From Imbricaverruca yamaguchii (taxonomy: Eukaryota > Arthropoda > Thecostraca > Neoverrucidae): a stretch of 64,000 nt of DNA. The stretch spans positions 124,001 through 188,000 of the forward strand of contig JAOTOL010001571.1 in assembly GCA_034440575.1 (NCBI GenBank). Reading direction: 5' to 3'. This document shows positions 24,005 to 36,374 of the stretch, one piece after another (the stretch's first letter is position 1; the number at the start of each line of letters is the position of its first letter). A model generated the notes under the pieces. That model was given only the letters and a program-made list of their open reading frames with translations, had not been told where the DNA came from and made no database searches. Made by a program: the position numbers and the translations under genes.

Positions 24005-25850
24005 ATCTAGCCATAGGCTTAGGCCTACCAAAACATCCAACTAAGAAAACGTCTGGCTTCACCTTCACTTTGGTTCGGCCAAAACTAACTTGAACCCTCC
24101 AAGGCAGACTTGGTTCGGATAGGGATACGCCCGCTTGTTCGAAATAACTGAAACCTTATCCTTGGAAATAAACAGCAGGATATTAAGCCCGCAAAATCCA
24201 TACGCCTGCTGTGCCTCGCCATCGATGCGCACATGTATTGGACGAATCGCAGACCAAACAGTACAAAATACAACTGACTTTTGCTTTAACTTTATTGCTT
24301 TAGTCATCACTTTCCCAGGGGCATGGTTAAGCTTCTTGTACAAATGCTTGTGCATCCTCGCGTATCCTTATTGCATTTCACTTTGGAGTTGAGCGAACAA
24401 AAATAAACACAACCGATGTAAAGAAATGAAAATATTTTAGCGCAAGAATAGTAACGGGGAAAATCGCCACGACCGGTTCGATCCGGCTCTCATGTTCTTA
24501 GCACGGAACCGACTGGTTCGCTCCGGCTCTCGGGCTCTCGAAATGGAGTCGGTGTCTCGCCGCTCAACTGGTACGGCTGAGACAGGGACGTTAGACTTAC
24601 CGATGTGTCGATTGACGTCCACTCAGCGTCACGTGCGTTCTCCTATCCGGTGGCATCCGCATGGAATGCATTATGCACGTATGTGATAGAATGCAAAATT
24701 GCTTCCTCCAGAGCATCACTGAGATCGATGCGGTGGTGAATGTTTCAGCATACTAAGCATTGCACTGTAAGTGCATTTAGCCATATCATTTGTTTGAATG
24801 TAGTTATGTTTTTTACCATCCTGTATCGATGCGCTTGCTGTTCGTTTCTTCGATGCATGCTTTCTGTTTACATTTTAAAATGTTTCACTGCAATCTGTTG
24901 GGCTGTAATGTGAATGATAATTGGTATGAAATGTCATATGTTGCATGGATCCAATTGTCATGAAGTACAATATAATAAGAGAGGCAGAATCGTGGATGTG
25001 ACAAATTGCACTTACACCCGGCAATACACAATTCATCACTTTCTAACGGGCATCGCCTCACTTTCCAGTACACTGGTACCGTCGCCTGACTCCGCTCATA
25101 AATGCAGTCATCTTATTTGTACACATCAATAGCATCATCATCATAAGCAATGAACATTTTTCATGGTGATGGAATTCATTTTTTATGCTGTTCAAAGTCT
25201 CTTAAACGTCCGCCTCTGTCCCCCTAGATCTGTGCTTAATTAGTGCAAATGCATACATTTCATGGTCCACATATGGTAAGATGCTCATGACATGTACCAA
25301 AATTTCCAGTCTTCCGGTGCCCAAATCCTCTCTTGTTGAAGTCGGGCGCATTCCATGCTTATATTTACTACAGCAACAAATTCTGTATTTATAATTCATA
25401 ACGCTTGACATCTTATTCATTCTAGGTTCGTGAGTGATATTTTAGGTCGTTAGAGCTATCACAGAAAAACATCAAACTAATAATATTTTCCCGAATGCTA
25501 GTGATTTCGCGGACATGATGCAGCTAATCATCTCAATACTTTATCATCTTTACTGCTGTCATTGCGTGAAATGCGCATGCATATGTGGAAGTGGTGGGGA
25601 CCTCCAATGCATATTGGTTGCATAGTGAATTGCACCTCCGGGTAGACGAACCTGAATCGACCGAGAACTGGCCACTACGATATATACCCTGGGGTTAATT
25701 TATGGAAGATACGCATGTAGATTGGGGTGGTGACTCCACGTGGCCATTTGACCGCCTAGCGGGTAGGGTTAAATGGCACGTCGTGCCATGACCATGCGAT
25801 GACAGTTCACCCCGATCGCGGAAGGACGCCGGCACAAGACGACCGTGGTC
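24005..25850. other. Unassigned sequence
   Basis: No gene recognised. A minus-strand frame starting near 24670 runs to a CG|GTAAGT donor-like site at about 24595, but no partner exon was identified. Confidence 0.4.
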
Positions 25851-25861
25851 GGCGACAGCAG

Positions 25862-25903
25862 CCGTGCCAGTGCCAGTGCCAGTGCCAGTACCAGTGCCAG
25901 TGG
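25862..25903. repeat. 6-bp (GCCAGT)n tract
   Basis: About seven copies of TGCCAG with one TACCAG variant. Confidence 0.9.
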
Positions 25904-25909
25904 CACAAC

Positions 25910-27270
25910 CGAGTCGTCTCGGATGCGACCGATCCGCCGCCGTTGTCGAAATCCGTCGGCAATAGAGCGTTTTCGTCAGCGTCGTCGGGCTGATGTATGC
26001 CGCCGTAAACAGGCGCGTTATGGCGCCGGCCCTGATAACGTCGTACTCGGCCAGACGGAAATGACGCGCTCTGACTCTGGCGCGACCGCGCCGGCCGGCC
26101 GCACCCTCCAAACCTACAACACGGCCATATCGGCGCTGAGCTGCAGATTCTGCATCTGCAATACGCCACTCGCCGCACCGCTAATTTAGCTACGAGGCGT
26201 TCATGAAATGCCGGCGGAATCCATGTGGACACAATGGATGACCACAGCTAGAAAGAAGAAAAATGGAAACAATATTAGAATGCCAGACGAGGTTATGTAA
26301 CTTTAAGGTCGGAACAAATAATTATCAGTTCCAACATCGCTAGAAAAGCATGGTTAGATGGATCAGGGATTGTGGTGAAGCTATTTATCCAGTGATCTTG
26401 CTTGGGCTTGTTTTGAACATATGGTGATTGCATGTGGACGATTGGTCACATATCCTGACCACCACGTCTGAATCTGAGTCTGAACGCCGCGATTTCGCAT
26501 CTGCGGATTTCTCAGACTATTCTCACCAGATACACCACGATCTCGGCCCCGAAAAAAAAAACACTGGTTTCGTGATATTACGTGTAACACACAATCCTGA
26601 CATTTCGCCGGGAATCGTACTAAATGCAAAATAAATGGCAGCAGGGCCACATAGGGAAATATCCTGAAAGTAATAGCATCACATATGGTCCCATGTTAAA
26701 GTTTAAATAACCGGCGAGCAAAGTCAATATCAGGGGTAAGGGCCCTCCCAATAGCATGCAAAAGTACATCCCTGATGTATGTAGCAGAAGAAAATTCAGT
26801 CGGAGTGGCCGAAACCAAATTTCAACGCTTTCTGCCCATCTGTAGTGCAATATCATGCTTTAAACATGCCCGAGTTTGGACGAAAGGCCACAAAGATGAT
26901 AGAATGGCTTCCATCTCAAACTATATTGTCCTATACACGGGTTTTAAGAAACTATGCGCTATAATAACCGTCATTTGCACTATTTTCTCTTTATCAACCA
27001 TTTAACTTTGCCTTGGCCATCACCATTCTGCATTGCTTTTATGCCCTTCGTCTGAGCCATTTTCGCACTGGTTAGTATTTGTTCTGGGACCTTACGAGGG
27101 TAGTATCATCGTGGAGTAGATTATCCATAGAGGTAATAGCAAACAAACAAAAGTACCCGGAGACTTTCAGACAACCGCATCTTTAGTTCCAGTCAGCTTA
27201 TCACCGAGATATATAGATTAGAGCGCTACGGCGTTGCTCTTAATGTTCCTACGGTCCCGTGTGTGCAACA
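25910..27270. other. Unassigned sequence
   Basis: Open frames here overlap on opposite strands and show no family motif. Nothing else seen. Confidence 0.4.
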
Positions 27271-27274
27271 ATTC

Positions 27275-27815
27275 AAGTTCCGTGAGGAGGAAAATATCAT
27301 TTTTTTTCTTTCACCAGTGGAGGAGGGGTGTGAGGAGTCTGGGGCTCCCCTACCTCTTAGGGTTTCGTCGGTTCTCCTAAGGCTTTTCGTCGACAGTTTT
27401 CGAACCGTTGAATGGAGCCCACTGAAATTTGAGTTTCCCTCTGGTGCGATTTTTTGGAGCTTTCGGAGTTTTCGTCTTGTTTTGTGTCATATTCCGTCAC
27501 GGAGCTATGACACATAAAGGGGAACGCCTCCGACAACCTTTGAACGAAATCGCGAGGAAGTTCCGTGAGGAGGAAAATATCATTTTTTTCTTTCTTTCAC
27601 CAGTGGAGGAGGGGTGTGAGGGGTGTGTGACTCCCCTACCTCTTAGGGTTTTCGTCGGTTCTTCTAAGGTTTTTCGTCGACAGTTTTCGAACCGTTTAAT
27701 GGAACCCACTGAAATTTGAGTTTCCCTCTGGTGCGATTTTTTGGAACTTGCGGTGTTTTTTGGAGCTATGACGACATAAAGGGGAACGCCTACGACAACC
27801 TTTGAACGAAATCGC
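27275..27815. repeat. Tandem duplication, two ~260-280-bp units
   Basis: Unit 1 (27275-27558) and unit 2 (27559-27815) both begin GTTCCGTGAGGAGGAAAATA and both end GGGGAACGCCT(A/C)CGACAACC followed by TTTGAACGAAATCGCG. Indels separate the copies in the middle. The open frames across both strands derive from the duplicated sequence and have no recognised domain. Confidence 0.9.
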
Positions 27816-28296
27816 GGATTATCGCATCTTGACATAATAATGCGGTCTACAACGCCTTGTGGGCCAGTGAGTTCCACCAGATATGGCGACTTCCCTCTAT
27901 TGAAGAGTGCGAAAAGAACAGAGTGAATATACTTTCGAAGAAATACGATTGTCAAAAGCTGGAGACAATGTGAATGGAATGATGCATAGCATACTTGTAG
28001 GTAAGACTAGCGATGCAATTAACTATTTTCCGTTCTAGATTGATGGCTCCAAATGGCTGATGAATGCTCCTCACATGCCTCCGTGAATTTATCTGCTATC
28101 GATTACTTGCGAGTGTCGCATGCTTATTGTAGGGTTCAAGTGTTGCTTATTGTTGCATCGTGCTGCTTATTCTTCCAGGCGTTAGCACACGGTACCGGTT
28201 CTACGTACCGCCTGGGAACGCCTGCTAACGCGTTCCCCGTCCTCCTACCATGAATAGCGGACATCGAAAAAAAATACTTACATCTGTGTGTGCCTT

Positions 28297-28545
28297 AACC
28301 AGTCCCGCCATTTCGCTCAGACCCTCACACCCCGTATCGGGAGGAGGTAATTATAGATCCCCTCTAATCTCAAACCTAAGCCTCGTACGACAACAAAAGA
28401 AGTGTCATCGGAATGCGATCGACGAGTAGGGCAAGAAACCACCCCCGAAAATGTATCCCTCAAATAATTACGTCACTATAAGGGTTCATGAGGTCACGAT
28501 TAAGCTGAAATTAATTAGAATCAGAAAAAGGCGACGAAGTGGATC
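28297..28545. repeat. Fold-back-type repeat, partial copy
   Basis: It starts TTAACCAGTCCCGCC and shares the CCTCACACCCCGTATCGGG block, the AGTGTCATCGGAA block, GATCGACGAGTAGGGC and the ACGTCACTA segment with copies at 2.6 and 32.1 kb. It stops in the A/T-rich middle, so only one arm is present. Confidence 0.75.
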
Positions 28546-28549
28546 GTAA

Positions 28550-29160
28550 TCACAAAATGCTTGCCTACTTCATTTTTTACGTTCCAATATTTTTAGTTTC
28601 GAATTTTGGTATCTGTATAAATAATGAAACAACTATATCAACTTGAGCCCATTGGTTGGCGAAGATCGGTCATTCAAGCAAATGCCAGTCGATGAGTGGC
28701 CTTGTATCCCAACTGTAACATTTGGAGTAAAAGTTGTATTTCGTAATGTTTTGCCACCACGCGCACAGTTGCCATTCGCCTGGTCTGCACTGCTGGAGTA
28801 GCTGGAGGAGCTGGTCCGCATTGCTGGAGTAGCTGGAGGAGATGCATCACTTCGAACCCCTCACAGGGCGGTCAGTCATGCATCTGCAAAGGAAGAATGA
28901 CAATGCTATTTTTATGTAGGTGATACAATGTGCAGACAAGTAATAATTGACTGGTTAGTTGGCTACCTATGCTTTAACTTGCACTGACCATGGTCCTATA
29001 GCGCCCATGACCAGCAATATGTGACTAACAACAAATGTGCAATTGCGCTCCAGGTACAGTATACGTGCGGATCCTAATTGGTACGGGAAACAAAGTTCAA
29101 AGTATGGCTCACATCCGCGTAATTGGCTGAAACTGAATCAGAAATTCAAATAACGAATCG
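28550..29160. other. Unassigned sequence with a short duplication
   Basis: A 30-bp direct duplication (GCTGGAGTAGCTGGAGGAG) is visible at about 28790-28842. No gene seen. Confidence 0.5.
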
Positions 29161-29165
29161 ACATC

Positions 29166-29168
<3 letters not shown>

Positions 29169-29240
<72 letters not shown>
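29169..29240. repeat. (TC)35 microsatellite
   Basis: Uninterrupted TC dinucleotides for about 71 bases. Confidence 0.97.
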
Positions 29241-29241
<1 letters not shown>

Positions 29242-29349
29242 ACTTTTATATGGTTATGGTAAAACTTTGTGGCCATACATTGTGTACATGGTATGTAATA
29301 CTGAAGTTTCGTGCCAGCATTCTTATCAAATTGATCAAAGGGTTGCAAT

Positions 29350-29690
29350 GCCGCCCTGGTAGCTCAGTTGGTTAGAGCGCTGGCCTGCACCGGTCTTCCC
29401 TGTGTTGGCAACATAGGGTTCGAGTCGCTTCGCGCGCTCACGTTTAGCCCCCGGCCGGGAGTGTCAGTTGGCGACTGGCCCGATAAGGCCGGGACGAGCT
29501 ACCGGGCGGCCGTGTCGGTGCATTGGCGGCACGTTAAACTTTCGGTCTAAATTCTGCCGTTGAACTGGAGCTCATGGATCGGATGGTGGGGCCAGGGTTC
29601 ACGCAACAAGCTCTGCTTAGCAATAGAACCCTGGCTCCTCAAGCCACCCCAGCAACAACTAGGATCAAATTTATTTATTTATAAAAAAAG
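29350..29690 (+). mobile_element. tRNA-derived SINE, full-length-like copy
   Basis: The head has an A box (TAGCTCAGTTGG, 29360-29371) and a B box (GGTTCGAGTC, near 29417), spaced as in tRNA genes but with an enlarged middle. The body contains CTGGCCCGATAAGGCCGG and a GGCACGTTAAAC segment. It ends in an A/T-rich tail (ATTTATTTATTTATAAA). A second, older copy lies at 47382-47645. The element would be transcribed by RNA polymerase III and mobilised by a partner LINE, which I cannot identify. Confidence 0.8.
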
Positions 29691-29694
29691 TATG

Positions 29695-32090
29695 TCAATG
29701 CCAATAGTCTCTAAAAGGTCGAAATGCGTGGGTTAAAAAATGATCTCAACGTTCAAACTACGAGTTGTGTGCCGTTAATTTTGACTTGAAGCGACTTCAT
29801 TCATAGGGATGATTTATCAAAAGTACGGGCCGATATAGTTATCTTGATTAATTTTCAAGATACGAAGTATACATCAAGGTATAAATAATATTTTGAGGTC
29901 AGTCCACGACCCCTTTCATGATTGTAAATGTTACATTATAGTCCAACTCCATATCGCAAATATCATGGGATACCTGCTAACGCTATTACTTATGCCACTT
30001 TTATTATGAACGTACCTAATATACAACCAACCTAGATGCCACTGTGCACGCTCGGTTCGCAACTTCTGAGAAATGACAGACTACATACGCACAGGCTTAC
30101 CGGTGGCAAGCAGCAATAATCTCCATTTGCGACGCAAACTCGTAGTTATACGGCGTCAGCTGTGCGGCCTCTGATTGGATTATATTACTTTTAGCACGCT
30201 GGTCGACCAGTGATGATAAATTGGGAAACTTCGTTATAGATTGGCATGACATCTGGCGCACCAGGAGGCAGTTTTTGTTGCCTCCCCTCTTCATTTTGTA
30301 CAACTTGTATGACTTGACTCGCATTAAATCAGGATGACATATATATGCCATCAACATCACCCACAGCGATGTTTCAGACTTCCACATCACTCCAGTGCAG
30401 GAAGTACTTTGACCTCCAAACGCTTGTCTCAGCTAGATATAAAGATGAAATAAACTGCATAATGTAACTCCACCTCTGAACTTTACCAAACGTTGAATTG
30501 TTCTGTCTCATTCAGTTGACGTGTAAGGTTAATGGGACCGATGTCGGGATCCTCCCAGTCACCGTGCCGCTTACTTAGCTCTCGGTAGTGATCTTGAATG
30601 CGGTTTCGTGATTCGGTATAAATGGCATACGTACCCGCAAGCTTGGCGATGAGCGGAGCATTAAAGCCGACGATTTTAAATAGTAAATTGGGATTATCGT
30701 GACGAAATGAAGGAGGCCAATCCGCTGGCGATTAATTTGAAGGCTTTTGGAGTACGTGTTTAAGCCATAACTTCCGGACTTAAATGACCCCGCACATATT
30801 TGGGCAGTAGGCAGCGTGCAAGAGTAGCGGAAATAACGCAGGTACGGATGCGGTCACTTCAGTTCTGATTATCCTCCTTCATGTCATGAGCACCCCCAGA
30901 GCGCAAGCAATGCCTGCTCTTTCAGAGATATGCAGATAGGTACAGTTAAATTTGCAGCGGATCCATCCGGTTCGCTGCTCGAGCGAAAAAATAACGCCAT
31001 CTATCAGACAACACACTTGCGGAAGCATATTCGCACGCAACAACACGACTAGCGGGATGGCTCCTTTATACTTTTGTAAGTGCTAAATGTATATTGACTG
31101 ATCTTGTGACACATATACTGCGCAAAGACGACTACCTCAGTGCCTACGATCAGCAGTAAATTGAAATATAAATGGCTTCCATTCATGTTGATACGACTGT
31201 TCGAACGTGGAAGGTATGTTTAGGCCGTGGAAGATATGGTGAGGACGTAGAAGGTACGCTTGCTAAGTGCAGGTGTGTCTGGTGATATTTTCGACACAAA
31301 TAAAGACATTTGGCGATTAAGGAAAAGCTTAGCAAGCACTCGGGAAGTTCTTCACTTCCGGTGTTCTTCCTTTACTTAGTACAGTTCTGAACACAGGTGC
31401 GCCGGGAATGATTTCTAGCAAGGGAAAGCGCCAGAGAAAATGTTAGAGACCCAAATGCGCCGTCACGATCTCGTTGCGGCCGGATCATCTGGCAAGCTAC
31501 CTTTCTATGTAAAAATAAACATGCCAGTTGTTTGAATATAAGATTGTGCACAAGTGCTCGTACCGTTCGCATGGTCGAGTCGCAAGCGCCCCGAGAACCT
31601 AGGGAGATGCAATTAATTTCCGCATGAATGTGCCAACACAATAATAATGCTTCTTAGCAGTAACAAATGAGTTTTTTTTCGCGAAACGTGGATCATGGAA
31701 CAATATGTATTTTGGAATTGCAATGGAAGGACATAGGGTTTTCGAAGTAAATGATAACACCTTTATTTAGATACTCCTGTGATTCCAAAATGAAAAAAAT
31801 ACACTTACAGAAGAAAATATTTTGGAATTAGGTACCGCCTATCCCTAAGAGTGAATCCGAAGCTTAAAGTAATGTGGCACAAAGAGTCCGCAGTTGAGCA
31901 GCCCTATTATATATTATGGTATATTATACAGCAGCAGCCGTCTATTATATATATTTTTGCATTGTCCATGAAAAAAAAAACATCAAACGAAAACGCACAC
32001 CTGCCTGAGACAAACCCGCTTATAAAGCACCTGTAAAGTTAGAATCATGATCATGGCGGAAGCTATCATTTTCAGGTCTATCTAAGTATT
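29695..32090. other. Unassigned sequence
   Basis: Nothing recognisable on either strand. Open frames are all under 100 codons and have no family motif. Confidence 0.4.
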
Positions 32091-32093
32091 ACA

Positions 32094-33455
32094 CATGAAC
32101 CCTCTTCCTGGTCTTTCCGGTCAAATCCTCACGCACCGTCTCGGGGGGGGGGTTGAAGACCCCCCTCTAAAATCCAAACTAAGCATCGCATGAAAACGAA
32201 GGAGGTGTCATCGGAAAGCGCTCGATGAGTAGGGTCCGGGTCCACCCCCCCCCAACAAATGTCCCACAAAAGTGACGTCACCAGGGTGCTAGATTTTCAC
32301 CACTTTTCACGACTTTCAGTATGTTTTTTACTCTGGGGAGTTCATTTTTGGGATATTAAAAAAAAAAATTATTTCGAATGAGAATAGGACAGCGAAATCG
32401 ACCAGGGCTACAATTTTTCTTTGGCCCCTCAAAAATAACTTTTATTTAAAAATTTTGAGTTTTCAAGTTTGCTTTAATTTTCATTTTCTAATGGGTAGAA
32501 CAGACCGAGAAACGTTGTTGGAAGTCAACTTCCCCTAATAAAAAATGCTTATTTTAGCCAGAATCCTGTATTTGAACTGCAATATGGCAAATACGCAAAA
32601 TTTATATGTAGTCAAAAACGAAAAAAAATGGAAAAATTCAACTCGTACGTTTTGTTGCATCCGTAAAGATAAGCAAACGCTGAAAGTTTCATTAAAATAT
32701 CTGTATCCGTTAAAGCGACCTCGCTTGACCTTGACTAACTCGTTGACCCTAGATGACCTGACCTAAAAATTTTGAATCAGCATGTCAAATTGATGTGGGA
32801 AATGTGAGAGTCTTTTTGCGACCTCTAAAAGTTTTCCGTGGATAGTGAAAATATGGCGCGAGGCGGCACGCCGAAGTCCGGCATACAATTTCCCACCTCA
32901 AGTTGATACGTTGTTTGAAAATTTCACTGAGTTCATCAAGGTGAAGTGAGATCGCCTCCAAACGAGTTTGACCAGTCGTCACGCTTTGACCCGTCCCGTC
33001 TCGGGGGTCTTCAACCGCCCCCCCCCTCAGTTTTTTTTGCGGATAGCGGACGGACGGCGTGCGGCAGCGCGCCCAAATTTCGCATACCTTTTCCCACATC
33101 AATTTTTATTTTTAGGGGGCTAAAAACGTGTGGCCCTGGTCGATTTCGCTGTCCTTTTCTTATTCCAAATAAATATTGTTTTTCTTATATCCCCCAAAAT
33201 GAACTCCCCAGAGTAAAAAACTTAATGCAAGTCGTGAAAAGTGGAAATCTAGCCCCCCTGGTGACGTCACTTTTGGGGAAAATTTGTTTGGGGGTGGACC
33301 CGGACCCTACTCGTAGAGCGCTTTCCGATGACACCACTTTCGTTTTCGTGCGATGCTTAGTTTGGATTTTAGAAGGGGGTTTTCAACCGCCCCCCCTCCC
33401 CCCCCTCCCGAGACGGGGTGGGAGGATTTGACAGGAAAGACGGCGCGGGTTAATG
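32094..33455. repeat. Fold-back-type element with ~330-bp inverted arms, copy 2
   Basis: The left arm (about 32110-32440) is matched in reverse complement by the right arm (about 33100-33445). Each arm has TCAAATCCTC near its end, a G-run or C-run hairpin, a CATCGGAAAGCGCTC block, a GTCCGGGTCCACCCCC block, GTGACGTCAC and a TGAACTCCCCAGAG segment. The middle (32440-33100) matches the middle of copy 1 at 2.6 kb and contains a further inverted pair (about 32778-32905). No transposase frame is present, so it would be non-autonomous. The right end lies next to a candidate gene on the minus strand. Confidence 0.8.
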
Positions 33456-33511
33456 GGTAAATATATTTGAATGCAACTTTGATCGTTCACTTATCTATAG
33501 ATGTACGACAA

Positions 33512-34157
33512 AATGCACCTGATGTATTTTATTTTTGTTTTAACGTTTTTTCATAGCTTTTTGCATATTTTCTTATCAGGGTTAAAATTGAAGCTTCTGG
33601 CTCAGGTAAGCACTTCGTATGAGGCTAAGCTTACTTACAGCAACGTTTCTCGGTGCACTCTTCCCATTAAAAAAAAATCGGCAAAATTCGAAACACCCAT
33701 AAAACTTAAATGTTTAGGCCTCGTGGGCGAGCCCTGTAAAAAATGCAAAAATGGTGCTGCCAATTGAGTTTCATGTTGGACAATTAATGGGGAAAACCTG
33801 TTGAAGCTATAACCTTTCCTCCATTTGGAAACATGAAGATTTGCATTCTTACCATGAGACCACGGCCATGGTCTTACCAGCATAAAACCGTGCTGCACAT
33901 CAGACATACTATGCGACTCATTCACTTGTAAGTACCTTTTCCTGAACTTCCCAGAACTTTTCGAGCTTCGAGAAGCCGAGAGCTTCTGGTCTACGAATGG
34001 TTGTAGTCATCTTGTTCGTAGCAAAACAATAAATATTGCGCTGCTTTCCGAAGTGCTTGCTTGCTGCAAATGCTTTTGGGGTTATCGGATACGAGCCATG
34101 CTTGAAGCGACTCGGTAAACGTCTATGCACAAGATTCAATGGCCGGCAGAGGAGCAT
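33512..34157 (-). CDS. Candidate 2-3 exon gene, possible mitochondrial N-terminus
   Basis: Exon 1 is 34157-33936: 74 codons from ATG to a GAAAAG|GTACTT donor. The first acidic residue comes only at about position 58. The first 50 residues are rich in Arg, Lys and His, as in mitochondrial presequences. Exon 2 is 33733-33639: it follows a strong acceptor (TTTTTGCATTTTTTACAG), keeps phase 0, stays open for 95 bp and ends at GCT|GTAAGT. A short last exon after ATACATCAG at about 33521 would stop within nine codons. A TGACGTCA site lies at 34172-34179, 15 bases before the ATG. I do not recognise the protein; a KFWE segment before exon 2 recalls succinate dehydrogenase cytochrome b subunit spacing, but too weakly to assign. 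The gene may be truncated by the fold-back element next to it. Confidence 0.4.
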
Positions 34158-34171
34158 CGCTTAACTCTATG

Positions 34172-34179
34172 TGACGTCA
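34172..34179. promoter_or_regulatory. CRE-like palindrome TGACGTCA
   Basis: A perfect 8-bp CREB/ATF consensus, 15 bases upstream (minus strand) of the candidate ATG at 34157. Its location would suit a promoter or 5' UTR element. The fold-back repeats also contain this octamer, so its presence alone is not proof. Confidence 0.35.
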
Positions 34180-34970
34180 CAGATATGTCAGTCAATGACA
34201 AAGTGATGGGGTTGTATGCGGGTGTTTAATTGTTCAGGCATCTCAGCTACCTTAGCAAAAATGAAGAGTGCCACCATTGTCCTCCAGGCGAAACAAACGA
34301 GCCAAATGAATATTAGTGACACTTTCCAGAAAATGGGGCCTAAAGTAGCCTGAAGCACGTTGATGTTGTGGCTTTCCTACTTCTTCCAATTCGCTCCTAT
34401 CTGGGAGACAGTGCCAAAAGTCCAGTTTCTATCAAACAGAATTGCCACATTCAGCGATGCTGGATTGTTTGACTAGCTCAGTCCTCCCATCTGGCTCTCA
34501 GCTGGCTCCATTGAATGGGATTAATACGGCTACGCACGGAGATACATCAGCGGAATTGTTCCCGTGGGACCCTGTTTGTGTCCCACTGGCGACCTTTGAA
34601 GGCATTGAGATTAGCTCCGACGAGAGTTACATGGCTGTCAGGATTGTCGATCTCTGACGTTAATGATGATATACGTTTGGATGTCTATGGGACGATGGCT
34701 ATGTCGGCCCGGAACGGCCGTTGTTTTAAGTAAATGACAGACCACTCGAAGCCTCATCACAATTTCTAACGACATGCGCAGCATCAAGACCATCCAGAAC
34801 TTGTACCTCACATCTATCAATTCGAATGGTGGGGATCACATCGTACAAACGCCACCATGAACTACACTCACTAACAACGAATCAAATAACTTTGTAGTCA
34901 TCCTTGCTTTGTTTCATAGTTCGCATCAGAATGGTTAGCGGGCTCGGGTATACTTCAATTATTGCTGTAA
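34180..34970. other. Unassigned sequence
   Basis: No gene or repeat recognised. Confidence 0.4.
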
Positions 34971-34972
34971 TG

Positions 34973-36370
34973 TAACACGCGCCCTGGAGAGGGGGCGAAA
35001 TCCGCCCACCCCTTCGGTTTTTCGTAGATAACTCCAGATTTTACCGGCCGACATACGCTATTGTTTGTGTACCTGCTAATAAATGACCAGCGCGTTGTTT
35101 AAAGTAAGAAAAATGCAAATCGACCGAAAATGTTTTCGAGCTAGGGGTCGCTAAAGTCAAAACATTTTATCAGCGCCAGACCACAAATATGGGCGCTAAT
35201 GCGCTTCCCGTATATTAGCAAAAAGGAAGTGTTCTTGGCAAACCTAGCGATTTGTTTGATGTACATTATCATGTTACATTGTTTGAAAGTCAGGTCAAGT
35301 CGCCGAGGTCAAGTCAGGTCAAGTCCATGACAGGTTAACACACGCCCTGGAGAGTCGATGCGCCCCTAAACTCCAATAACCAACCAACCAACACGCCCTG
35401 GAGGGGGATGGCGAAATCCGCCAACCCCTCCGATTTTTAGTACATAACTCCATATTGTACCAACCGACATACGCCAAATTTTGCGTACCTGCTTAGAAGT
35501 GACCGACGCATTGCTTAAAGTAAGAAAAATCCAAATCGGCCGAAAAGTTTTCAAGTTAGGGGCCGTTAAAGTAAAAACAATTCACAACGCCAGACCACAA
35601 AAATCGGCGCTGATGCGCTTCCCGTATGTATATTGGCAAAAGGGAAGTGTTCTTGACAACACTAGCGACTTGTTTGATGCATATTGTTATGCTATATAAC
35701 TTAAAAGTCATGTTAGGTCGCCGAGATCATGTCAGGTCAAGTTCATGACAGGCTAATGGAACCAAGCTTGGTCAACTGGAATGTGTCATAAATGCAAATG
35801 ACTGTCATGCGATTGATGTCACTTTACATGTTGCTCCCTACACATCTCGAAATATACTGTTTGTCATTGTGTGCCTAAGCGTTTCCATACTTTATTCATG
35901 TATTTCACTCCTATCTTTGCGAAGCCGATTGTGCCGAGCCGCCCAACGGAGCAGTCGGGTTGGGAGTCCGGTTCCGGCAACTGGAGCAGGTAATGACCTA
36001 ATAAAGTGCTCCTATATAGGTGACCTGAGGTCAAATGGCTGATCTGACATCTGTATTGCATCATTAGTAATGCCCAAAACATCATTAATGCCAATTTTGG
36101 AGCATTTAAGGGCAATCACAGCGATCCATAACAATGACAAGCCAAGCCACGCAAAACCAGAAAACTTTGCTATTTTGACCTCATTTGACCTTGAAGATAT
36201 TGACATAGGGTCGTGAATTGTGTACACAATAGAGTTTACTATCGTGCCCATCCACCCTGCGAATTTCGTTGCTCTAGCCTTTATAGGAGCTGAGATCTTA
36301 TGGGGGCGGCATCCTCCCCCCCCCCCCTCCAGTGCGCGTTATTTTCAGAGGCCCTCCAGGGCGCGTGTTA
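34973..36370. repeat. Region bounded by inverted ends TAACACGCGCCCTGGAG
   Basis: TAACACGCGCCCTGGAG at 34973 recurs in reverse complement at 36354-36370. The bases next to each end are TA, consistent with a TA target duplication. Related ends occur at about 35336 (TAACACACGCCCTGGAG), 35388 (AACACGCCCTGGAGG) and, inverted, about 36330-36345. The first 780 bp consist of two related units (34978-35338 and 35390-35755), each with TCCGCC, GACATACGC, AAAGTAAGAAAAAT and GCTTCCCGTAT. The rest is unrelated and has no transposase. It could be a MITE-like composite. Confidence 0.6.
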
Positions 36371-36374
36371 AGAA

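Noticed and set aside
33580..33605. 26-bp plus-strand microexon between TTTTCTTATCAG and CAG|GTAAGC
   Set aside because: Good splice signals but no partner exons, and it conflicts with the better-supported minus-strand gene.
35300..35335. Clustered AGGTCA half-sites (nuclear-receptor-like)
   Set aside because: They are part of the duplicated 360-bp units and of simple GTCAAGTCAGG repetition, so no regulatory claim is justified.
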